Shown one piece after another: positions 56,695-64,000 of a stretch of DNA of 64,000 bases. The translations under genes and the position numbers were made by a program. Each line of letters starts with the position of its first letter. Positions within the stretch are counted from its first letter, which is position 1. Below the pieces are notes generated by a model that saw only the letters and a list, made by a program, of their open reading frames with translations, had not been told where the DNA came from and did no database searches. Source of the stretch: Opitutaceae bacterium (GTDB taxonomy: Bacteria > Verrucomicrobiota > Verrucomicrobiia > Opitutales > Opitutaceae); contig JAUYAK010000126.1 of the NCBI GenBank assembly GCA_030693515.1, positions 1 through 64,000 on the forward strand, in the 5' to 3' direction.

Positions 56695-58107
56695 ATGCAC
56701 TCTGCAACGCCGACCACCCTGCTCGGTCTCGTCCTGCTGGGCGCGTCGGCGTATGCGGCGGCCGCATCGACCTCCGCACCCCGGCCCAACGTCGTCATAC
56801 TCCTCACCGACGATCAGGGGACGCTTGATGCGGGCTGCTACGGCTCGACGGATCTCAAGACCCCGAACATCGACCGGCTCGCGTCCGGCGGCATCCGCTT
56901 CACGCAGGCTTACGCGCACACGGTGTGCTGCCCGGCGCGGGCCGCATTGTTCACCGGGCGCCACCCGCAGCGCGGCGGCGTGAGTCACTGGACCCAGGGA
57001 GATCGCAAGGGCACCGACCGCCCCAGGATCAATCTGGCGCTCCATGAGGTCACCTTGGCCGAAGTCTTGAAAGCCGCCGGGTATCGCACCGCGCTCTTCG
57101 GCAAATGGCATCTCGGCGCGAAGCCGGGTCACGGCCCTCTGGATCAGGGCTTCGACACCTACTTCGGCCACCTCTCCGGGTTCATCGACAACTACCGGCA
57201 TTTTTTCCTCCACGGCCGCGGCTTTCACGACCTCTACGACGGCAACGAGGAGATTTTCCGCCCGGAAGCATACTACCCGGAGCTGCTGATCGAGCGCGCC
57301 GGAAAATTCATCGAGGCCAACAAGGCCGCGCCGTTCTTCATGACGGTGGCGTTCAACCTGCCGCACTATCCCATGCAACCGGGCGCCCGGTTCCAGGATG
57401 CCTATGCCGACTTGCCCATGCCGCGCCGCGCGTATGCCCGGATGATCTCGACGATGGACGAACACATCGGCCGCGTGCTCGACAAGCTCGACGAAACCGG
57501 CCTGCGGGAAAACACCATTGTGATCCTGATGAGCGACAATGGCCACTCGACCGAGAATTCCGCAGGCATCGCGGTGGATGATCACAACAGCGGCTATCCG
57601 CGCGGCCACTATTACCTCGCGCACGGCGGCGGCGGAAACACCGGGCCCTGGGCCGGCCAGAAAGCCACCTTCCTCGAAGGCGGCATCCGCGTGCCGGCCA
57701 TCCTCCGTTTTCCCGCCAGGCTTCCCCGCGGCCAGACGCGCGATCAAGTCGTGACGATCATGGATTGGTTTCCAACCGTGCTCGATCTCTGCGGGATCAA
57801 ACGGGACGCAGGTGCCCCGCCGCTCGACGGCCGCAGCATGGGCGAAGTCATTGCCGATCCCAAGGCCCCGAGTGCGCACGAGGTCCTGCACTTTGCGTGG
57901 GGCAACAACTGGGCGGTGCGCCGCGGCGACTGGAAATTAATCGGCACGTTCGACGCCAAGACGAACCTGGTGCGCCCCTCCCTTCACCACCTCGCCGAGC
58001 CGAACCCGGAAGTGAAGGACCACGCCGCCGAGCAGCCGCAGACTGTGCGTCAGCTCACCGCGCTGCACGACGCGTGGGAGAAAGACGTGGGTCCGAAACC
58101 AGAATGA
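56695..58107 (+). CDS. formylglycine sulfatase, second copy
   Basis: The 470-residue exported sulfatase has a signal peptide (about 1-24), metal ligands D39/D40 in ILLTDDQGTLD, the modified Cys78 in TVCCPARAALFTGR (CxPxR with Ala, acceptable for maturation), GKWHLGAKPGHGPLDQGFD and ILMSDNGH. It is only distantly like the first sulfatase. ATG 56695 is set by the signal peptide. It is the last clear member of the enolase/receptor operon. Confidence 0.94.
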   Translation: MHSATPTTLLGLVLLGASAYAAAASTSAPRPNVVILLTDDQGTLDAGCYGSTDLKTPNIDRLASGGIRFTQAYAHTVCCPARAALFTGRHPQRGGVSHWTQGDRKGTDRPRINLALHEVTLAEVLKAAGYRTALFGKWHLGAKPGHGPLDQGFDTYFGHLSGFIDNYRHFFLHGRGFHDLYDGNEEIFRPEAYYPELLIERAGKFIEANKAAPFFMTVAFNLPHYPMQPGARFQDAYADLPMPRRAYARMISTMDEHIGRVLDKLDETGLRENTIVILMSDNGHSTENSAGIAVDDHNSGYPRGHYYLAHGGGGNTGPWAGQKATFLEGGIRVPAILRFPARLPRGQTRDQVVTIMDWFPTVLDLCGIKRDAGAPPLDGRSMGEVIADPKAPSAHEVLHFAWGNNWAVRRGDWKLIGTFDAKTNLVRPSLHHLAEPNPEVKDHAAEQPQTVRQLTALHDAWEKDVGPKPE

Positions 58108-58353
58108 TCGCCCGCCGTCCGGCGACCCCACGCTCGCACCGTTCGCCATGCAGGGTTGCCGCGGCCAACCGCACTGCGGGCTCCACCAGCCCATCCCCTC
58201 CGCTGCGCCCAACCGCCGCGACACGTTCGACGTGAATAACGTGCTCGGCGAATACGAGACCGGCCAGGACTGGGCCCGCGCCCCGGCCGGCGCCGGGTGC
58301 CCCGCCGCGCTTCTCCTCTCGCGCCGCATCCTCGATCTCGCCAATCTCCGCTC

Positions 58354-61083
58354 GTGCCTCCCCGCTTCCGCTGTCTTTCCTTCGTCGCCGCGTTGCTCGG
58401 TTTCGTCCTTCTTTCCCGGCTCGCACTCGCGCAAGACGCCACCCTCCCACCCGGCGCGCCGCTGCTCCCCGAGTCCGCGCTGCCCGAGTATGAAAAGACG
58501 ATCGACCACGCGCGCCTGATCCGCGGCTGGGACAAGGCCTCGCTCGCGCGCGGCGAGAAGATCTACCAGTTCCACTGCCACAGCTGCCACGGCGACCTCA
58601 ACCTCGCCGGCTCAATCCCCAACGCCCTGCGTTTCGCCGAGGGCAGGTTTTCCCACGGCGCTGATCCGCTCACGCTCTACCGCACGCTCACGCAGGGCTG
58701 GCGCCTCATGGCGCCCCAGACGCAACTCGTGCCGCGCGAGAAATACGACGTCATCCATTACGTCCGCGAAACCTTCCTCGCGAAGCACAACCCCTCCCAA
58801 TACGTCGCCGTCACCGACGCCTACCTCGCCACGCTGACGCCGGGCGATTCCACCGGCCCCGTGCCCGTGAAACGCGAGCCGTGGCGCGACATGGACTACG
58901 GCCCGTTTCTCATCGGCACCTTCGAACTCGCCGACGCCGCCCGCCGCGCCGAGGCCGCGAAGCTCCCGTTTGCCAAACTCGATTCGCTCACCCCCGACGC
59001 CAACGTCGCCTACAAGGGCATCGCCGTCCGTCTCGACCCCGGCGCCGGCGGCGTCTCCGCCGGCAAGGCGTGGGTCGTCTTCGAGCACGACACCGCGCGC
59101 CTCGCCGGCGCGTGGACCGGCGAAGGCTTCATCGATTGGGACGGCATCAACTTCAACACCCGCCACGTCGTCCACCCGCGCACCATCGGCGAGCCGCAGT
59201 TCGAGACCGCCGACGGCCCCGGCTGGGCCAATCCCGCCACCGGCACCTTCGACGACGCCCGCGTCGTCGGCGCCGATTGCCGCCGCTACGGTCCGCTCCC
59301 GCGCGCGTGGCTGCGCTACCGCGGCGTCTTCCGCCTCGGCCAGCAGACCGCGGTGCACTACACCGTCGGCGACACCGCCGTCCTCGAGAGCCACGACCTC
59401 GAGTCGCTCGCCGGCCAGCCCGTGATCGTCCGCACGCTCAACGTCGCCAAATCCTCGCGCGATCTCATCCTGCGCGTCGCCAACGCCGGCACCGTCGCCG
59501 CGGCCTCGGGTCCGTCCGCCCTTGTGCTCGGCGGCGACGAACGCTTCGTCACCCTAAAAATTCCCGCCTCGGCCACGCCCGCCCGCATTGCGCTCCGCCT
59601 CGCGAAGGCCGGCACGGACCGCGCCCCGCTCGAGGCGCTCGCCGCCACCGCCGCCGCGCCGCGCGACCTCGCGCCGTTCACGCGCGGCGGGCCTGCACTC
59701 TGGACCGAGAAGATCGAGACGCCCGTCGTGCGCAGCGACGCGAAGGGCGCCTTCGCCTGGGAGCGCTTCACGCTGCCGCAGAGCAACCCATGGCGCGCGC
59801 GCGTGCGCCCCGGCGGCTTCGACTTTTCTCCCGACGGCAAGACCGCCTACGTCTGCACGTGGGACGGCGACGTATGGCGAGTCGACGGTATTGACGCACC
59901 CGATGCCGAGACCGTCTCGTGGCGTCGCATGGCCTCCGGCCTTTTTCAACCGCTCGGCCTCAAGGTCCGCGGCAACGAGATCTTCGTCACCTGCCGCGAC
60001 CAGCTCGTCGTGCTGCGCGACCTCAACGGCGACGGTGAGACCGACTTCTACGAGAGCGTGAACAGCGATCACCAGGTCACCGATCACTTTCACGAATTCG
60101 CGATGGGCCTGCAGACGGACGCCGCGGGGAACTTCTACTACGCCAAGAGCGCGCGCCACGCCCGCACCGCGCTCGTCCCGCAGCACGGCACCCTCCTGAA
60201 AATCTCCGCCGACGGCGCGACGACCGAAATCCTCGCCAACGGTTTCCGCGCAGCCAACGGCGTGTGCCTCAACCCCGACGGCTCGTTCTTCGTCACCGAT
60301 CAGGAGGGCCACTGGATGCCGATGAACCGGATCAACCGCATCACGTCGCCGCAGTTTTTCGGCAACATGTGGAGTGGGGGAGCACCCGCCGACACCGCCG
60401 ACTCCGCGATGGCCCCGCCGCTCCTCTGGGTGGATAAGGCCACCGACCGCTCGCCCGCCGAACTCCTCTGGCTCAACCACGCCGCGTGGGGCCCGCTCGA
60501 CGGCGCGCTCCTTAATCTCTCCTACGGCCAAGGCCGCCTCGAAATCGTCGTCACCGACGGCACCGGCGCCACCGCGCAAGGCGCGCTCTGTCGCCTGCCG
60601 ATTCCCGATTTCCCCACCGGCATCATGCGCGGCCGCGTGCATCCGACGAACGGCCAGCTCTACCTCGCCGGCCTCTCCGCGTGGGCCACGTCGCAGACCG
60701 AGCAGGAAGGCGGCTTCTACCGCCTGCGCCCCACCGGCAAACCCGCCGTGCTGCCCACCGCGTGGCGCGTCCTCCCCGGTGCCCTCGAACTCACCTTCAG
60801 CGAACCGCTGTCGCCTGCCACCGCGGCCGACGCCACGCGCTACGGCGTGAAAGTCTGGGATCTCAAGCGCTCCGCCAACTACGGCAGCCCGCGCCTCAAT
60901 CAACGCCCGCTCCCCGTCACGAGCGCCGAACTCCTCGCCAACCCCCGCACCGTGCGCCTCGCGATTCCCGACCTCGCGCCCACGCACATCATCGAAATCA
61001 CCTGCCGCCTGCCGGACGCCACTGGTGCCGAAGTCGAGCGCGTGATCAGCGGCACGATTCATCGGGTGCTGGCTGCACCCTGA
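58354..61083 (+). CDS. exported cytochrome c/DUF6797-type dehydrogenase-like protein
   Basis: The 909-residue protein starts at GTG 58354 with a signal peptide (about 1-26, ending LALAQ). A cytochrome c domain follows with heme motif C75-H-S-C78-H79 and the distal Met candidate in GWRLMAP. The middle (about 185-440) resembles the PVC-group DUF6797 region. The C-terminal part is an NHL/glucose-dehydrogenase-like propeller (FDFSPDGKTAYVCTWDGDVW; GVCLNPDGSFFVTDQEGHW). Such proteins of Verrucomicrobia and Planctomycetes are thought to oxidise sugars and pass electrons to heme, though the activity is unproven. An in-frame GTG at 58297 is an alternative start. It lies 246 bases after the second sulfatase; that gap shows no gene or clear signal. 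Confidence 0.88.
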   Translation: MPPRFRCLSFVAALLGFVLLSRLALAQDATLPPGAPLLPESALPEYEKTIDHARLIRGWDKASLARGEKIYQFHCHSCHGDLNLAGSIPNALRFAEGRFSHGADPLTLYRTLTQGWRLMAPQTQLVPREKYDVIHYVRETFLAKHNPSQYVAVTDAYLATLTPGDSTGPVPVKREPWRDMDYGPFLIGTFELADAARRAEAAKLPFAKLDSLTPDANVAYKGIAVRLDPGAGGVSAGKAWVVFEHDTARLAGAWTGEGFIDWDGINFNTRHVVHPRTIGEPQFETADGPGWANPATGTFDDARVVGADCRRYGPLPRAWLRYRGVFRLGQQTAVHYTVGDTAVLESHDLESLAGQPVIVRTLNVAKSSRDLILRVANAGTVAAASGPSALVLGGDERFVTLKIPASATPARIALRLAKAGTDRAPLEALAATAAAPRDLAPFTRGGPALWTEKIETPVVRSDAKGAFAWERFTLPQSNPWRARVRPGGFDFSPDGKTAYVCTWDGDVWRVDGIDAPDAETVSWRRMASGLFQPLGLKVRGNEIFVTCRDQLVVLRDLNGDGETDFYESVNSDHQVTDHFHEFAMGLQTDAAGNFYYAKSARHARTALVPQHGTLLKISADGATTEILANGFRAANGVCLNPDGSFFVTDQEGHWMPMNRINRITSPQFFGNMWSGGAPADTADSAMAPPLLWVDKATDRSPAELLWLNHAAWGPLDGALLNLSYGQGRLEIVVTDGTGATAQGALCRLPIPDFPTGIMRGRVHPTNGQLYLAGLSAWATSQTEQEGGFYRLRPTGKPAVLPTAWRVLPGALELTFSEPLSPATAADATRYGVKVWDLKRSANYGSPRLNQRPLPVTSAELLANPRTVRLAIPDLAPTHIIEITCRLPDATGAEVERVISGTIHRVLAAP

Positions 61084-61404
61084 GGCGGGGCGATTTCCCG
61101 CTTTCTCCCAGTGGTGGCACTCATCCGTGTGGTCGTGGTTTCGGGCTCTCGCTCCAACGGCTGCGCCGAGCGGCTCCGGTGCACGGTCAAATACGGTGAG
61201 GTGACTTATTCGGGCTCCGAACCAATTCCTCCTTTGTGGGCATGTAGGGAATGAGTTGTGGCAAAACGTGTGCCGTTTCGAGTGCTCAAGGCTGCGGGGA
61301 GCCGCGCGACGACGTTGCATTCTTACCGTCTCCGATTCCGCAAGTCTGAATCCGTGCGAACGAGCCGTGGCGCGACTGCCGGAAACTGTCAGGGCCACCC
61401 TGCC
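61084..61404. other. non-coding gap before the right-edge CHAT gene
   Basis: About 320 bases between convergent genes. A plus-strand frame from GTG 61258 (MAKRVPFRVLKAAGSR) runs into the CHAT gene but lacks support. Near 61150-61180 the sequence has a small GGCTGCGCCGAGCGGC inverted repeat. No terminator, tRNA or known repeat was recognised. GC content falls toward the CHAT gene. Confidence 0.4.
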
Positions 61405-63999
61405 TCAGCGGCTAGTTGTAGAGACCACTGTGCCGCCATCGCCGTAGACGGTCAAAAGGCTACGGATGATCGGGTGATTATCGTAGGCGGTGGCTAGCGT
61501 TGCGTGCGCTTGGTCGGCGCGAATGGCAACCGACAAGGCCGGATCGGTTGCGAGAAAGTATCCAAGCCACTTCGCGGCTGGACGAATGTCGAGGGGCCAG
61601 GGTGCAGCAATTACGCAATCGATGTCTCGTCGAAGGAGAGCACTGACGAGGCCTTTTGCTTCCTGAGTGAAAGGTTCGCGGTCCACTTGGCCAGAGTGGC
61701 AAATAAAGAGTATGACGCAGCGGCTGCCCGCGACCGTGGCAGCGAGTTCATCTGGCGTAAAAGTTTCTTCCCGGTCGGTGACATGGCTAAACGTTTGGAG
61801 AAGCCCTTGAGCGCCGTGGGAGCCGATCAGTGCCAGTTCGGCCCCGTGGCACTCTGTCGGAATTACGCCTGAGTCGACGGTGAAGCGTCCGGCAGCGAGG
61901 ACGGGTGTCAGGCGCGTGCGCAATTCCACGAGTATCTCGTCAGCCGAGGTTGGCCCGCCCAACCATGCCACGCTTCGCGGTGCGATCGCGGTGCGAGTCG
62001 CACGCCGTCGGGTGAGCCAAATGGCGGAGGGTGCGATAGACATTGCGGCGTCGTGACCGTGTTCGCGGAGGGCCAGCGGGAAGGTAAAACCGAAGAGCTC
62101 GGTTGACGGAATGACGATTAGGTGAGGTTTTCCGATGGGACCAACGGGGCTCAACTCGCTGAGCGAAGCTGCGACGTCTGTAGGCGTGGGCTTCAGGACG
62201 TGCCGGTCTTCGTAGAGCCAGAGATCGTATGCTGCAGGGTATATTACCCGCCAACGTTCATAGGCGTCGTGGCTCCATAGTGGCGACTTCGCGGGGGACT
62301 GCCAAGTCCCCTCCAAGCCGATCATGACCAGGACAGAGTTGGCGTTTCCTTTGCCGACAAGGACGATGGCTTCGTTGGGGCTGAGATGCTGCTGCCACTC
62401 TGTGACGGGGGAGTCGGAGAGGGAGGCAAAGCTGAGAGGAACCAGCTTATCGCTGGCGGCGCGCTGAAGCTTGACGGCGTCGAGTATTCGCTCTGGCGAG
62501 GCGTTTTGTTCGATTTGCTTGCTGAGCCATCGGGCGTTGCCGATAGCAGAGTCCTCGTGCCGCGACTTTTCCCGGGCAAGCTGGGCCAGTGCAATGGCGG
62601 GCTGAGCAAGGATGGCATGGCCGAGAGCGAAAAGAGGTGTGTGGCGTTTGACGACAGCGGCCTCGAGGGCGCGGTGAGCCGGGAGCAATGCAGGGCGGAT
62701 TTGATTCGGGATGTCTGATGCGTAGCGGGCGGTGGAAAGCGTGCCGAGTAGGTGCTTCAGGCTGCGAACGGATACGTTGGCGCCGGCCGAGTTGCTGAGC
62801 TGCGCACGGTGAACGGCGGGAACGCGCGGAAGGTTTGTATCAAAAATTAGCTGCAGGTCGGGTGGCACTTGCCAACCGTAAGTGCGGAGTTGGCTAATGG
62901 AGTTGCCGATGATTGAGAGCGACGGAGCGACATGCAGATCGTCATCCTCTTCACGAAGAATGGCAGCCGCATCATGGCCAAGTTGTATCAGCTCTGCTTC
63001 GTCGGGTTCGTCGGCAAGTTCCGCACAACGAACCGAGAGAGCCATCTGTTCGACTTGGATGCGGCGGAACGCGAGGTGATGATTCCGAGTGACGATGGCT
63101 TGTTCCGTCGCGATGGCATGTTTGGCGGAGGAATAGAACCCAAGATCGCGGAAAACCTGGCCCAAGGCGCGGAACAGATCGGCCGTGAGTCCCGGGTGCG
63201 TGGGCGGACTGGTGATCAGGAGGCAGGCATGCGCGATGCAGTTAAGGGCTTGTCGCGGATTGTGAGACCGAAGCCAGTTGTCGGCGAAGCCGGTCCAAAG
63301 AATCGCACGGCGCCAGTCCGCGACGACCGGTTGCTTCCCGGGGACCATTAGCAGCATCTTCTCGGCCACATCGCGCCCCCGCTGGGCTTCTCCGGCGGCG
63401 GACATGCGCATCAGGAGTAGCAGAATGGCGTGGAGGTCAGCGTGAGCATCACCCAGAACCTCGGCGAAGAGGATGATCCAGTGAGTGAGCATTTGCGCGG
63501 TGTCCCAGTCGCGCTTGTTGACGGTCTCCAAGATGGCGTGCATGAGCACGGCAATAAGCTGCGGCGTGACTCGCGATTTGAATTCTGCAGGAATTGATCC
63601 GGACCCAATCACGATGTTCGGTTTTGGACCGAGCCGGATCATACAATCCTCGATGAGCGCCATGGCCGCTTTACCGTCGGGACCCGTTTTAAATTTTGCT
63701 TCACTGGCGGCAAGCGGGTGAGCGAAAGATTCCGGGATCAGGCCCGTGACGCGGCTCATCTCCAGCGTGGTTATGTGCAGGAGGCTGGCGAAGGCGACCG
63801 GGCCTGAGATTTCGGATTCCAGGGTGCGCTCGACGGAGAACCGGGCGCGGAGATGCGCCGGATGTGCGGCACAGTAGACCATGAGTTCGCGAAGCTCGGG
63901 TTCCAGCTCCTCAGGGGTGAGCGGTGGGATAGCGTCGCGGAGACATTTTGCGCGCAGTTCGATTGCTCGCTCAACCCACTCGGTTGACGGGTCGACCAT
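61405..63999 (-). CDS. CHAT-domain protein, cytoplasmic type, reaching the window edge
   Basis: The visible 864 residues have no signal peptide. The N-terminal 520 residues are helical, with many paired helices consistent with degenerate TPR-type repeats (DWDTAQMLTHWIILFAEVLG; DLFRALGQVFRDLGFYSSAK). The C-terminal part (about 540-860) is a CHAT fold with His728 in LALIGSHGAQGL and Cys767 in VILFICHSGQVD, then KGLVSALLRRDIDCVIAAPW. The dyad is intact, so protease activity is plausible. ATG 63999 may be internal, since only one base remains to its right. Lower GC than its neighbours suggests an accessory, perhaps defence-related, gene. Confidence 0.85.
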   Translation of the reverse strand: MVDPSTEWVERAIELRAKCLRDAIPPLTPEELEPELRELMVYCAAHPAHLRARFSVERTLESEISGPVAFASLLHITTLEMSRVTGLIPESFAHPLAASEAKFKTGPDGKAAMALIEDCMIRLGPKPNIVIGSGSIPAEFKSRVTPQLIAVLMHAILETVNKRDWDTAQMLTHWIILFAEVLGDAHADLHAILLLLMRMSAAGEAQRGRDVAEKMLLMVPGKQPVVADWRRAILWTGFADNWLRSHNPRQALNCIAHACLLITSPPTHPGLTADLFRALGQVFRDLGFYSSAKHAIATEQAIVTRNHHLAFRRIQVEQMALSVRCAELADEPDEAELIQLGHDAAAILREEDDDLHVAPSLSIIGNSISQLRTYGWQVPPDLQLIFDTNLPRVPAVHRAQLSNSAGANVSVRSLKHLLGTLSTARYASDIPNQIRPALLPAHRALEAAVVKRHTPLFALGHAILAQPAIALAQLAREKSRHEDSAIGNARWLSKQIEQNASPERILDAVKLQRAASDKLVPLSFASLSDSPVTEWQQHLSPNEAIVLVGKGNANSVLVMIGLEGTWQSPAKSPLWSHDAYERWRVIYPAAYDLWLYEDRHVLKPTPTDVAASLSELSPVGPIGKPHLIVIPSTELFGFTFPLALREHGHDAAMSIAPSAIWLTRRRATRTAIAPRSVAWLGGPTSADEILVELRTRLTPVLAAGRFTVDSGVIPTECHGAELALIGSHGAQGLLQTFSHVTDREETFTPDELAATVAGSRCVILFICHSGQVDREPFTQEAKGLVSALLRRDIDCVIAAPWPLDIRPAAKWLGYFLATDPALSVAIRADQAHATLATAYDNHPIIRSLLTVYGDGGTVVSTTSR

Positions 64000-64000
64000 C

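Noticed and set aside
61258-61497. Small basic protein starting at GTG 61258
   Set aside because: It overlaps the end of the CHAT gene, has no ribosome-binding site and no protein-like pattern after the first 20 residues.

Overview
The window looks like a chromosomal segment of a high-GC Gram-negative bacterium of the phylum Verrucomicrobiota, most likely family Opitutaceae. This is inferred from the gene set: LPS/heptose genes (gmhA, waaA), two TonB-dependent receptors with the N-terminal 'LSPF.V..D.D.GY.A..TLAGT.L' signature common in that family, two formylglycine sulfatases, a cytochrome c/DUF6797-type protein typical of the PVC group, and a secreted protein with a degenerate VPDSG-CTERM-like tail. 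No rRNA, tRNA, CRISPR array, IS element or phage gene was recognised.

Layout. 1-3130 is an accessory/eroded stretch: a VapBC-type toxin-antitoxin pair between two copies of a two-hairpin terminator element, an AT-richer orphan membrane protein, a frameshifted RlmI-like methyltransferase pseudogene and a REPIN-like inverted repeat pair. 3130-10222 is housekeeping and envelope: an OmlA-like/Mrr-like fusion, gmhA, an S9-peptidase-like protein that has lost its catalytic residues, recF, a TSUP permease and ruvC. 10223-20271 is one long minus-strand block: Uma2 gene, hemH, a multi-PAS hybrid histidine kinase, and a two-gene operon of an exported WD40/TPR-like protein plus an exported CHAT protease. 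20526-26736 holds an alpha/beta hydrolase, a LuxR-type regulator and a 1321-residue collagen-like fibre protein ending in an S74 chaperone domain. 26807-27977 is a second toxin-antitoxin module. 28122-33091 carries gpmI, a DedA protein, aspS and a cysteine-rich orphan. 33403-37761 is an ammonium module, glnK-amt-glnK-amt-glnK. 38984-46046 carries an M16 protease, waaA and a SNF2 helicase. 46182-61083 looks like a catabolic locus for sulfated organic matter: sulfatase, TonB receptor, PAS-AraC regulator, enolase-superfamily enzyme, TonB receptor, sulfatase, cytochrome c protein. The right edge (61405-63999) is a second, unrelated-looking CHAT protease.

Three observations tie regions together. 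First, three small accessory modules (vapBC, Uma2, PIN_3/antitoxin) each sit between direct repeats made from a neighbouring terminator or gene end, as if each arrived by the same duplicative route. Second, two perfect intergenic palindromes share the form TACG-N8-CGTA, one just after the LuxR-type gene and before the collagen-like gene, the other before the WD40/CHAT operon; this suggests, but does not prove, a small regulon. Third, the two ammonium transporters differ at the twin-histidine site (Glu in one, His in the other). The exported WD40/TPR-CHAT operon is the best candidate for an undescribed system.
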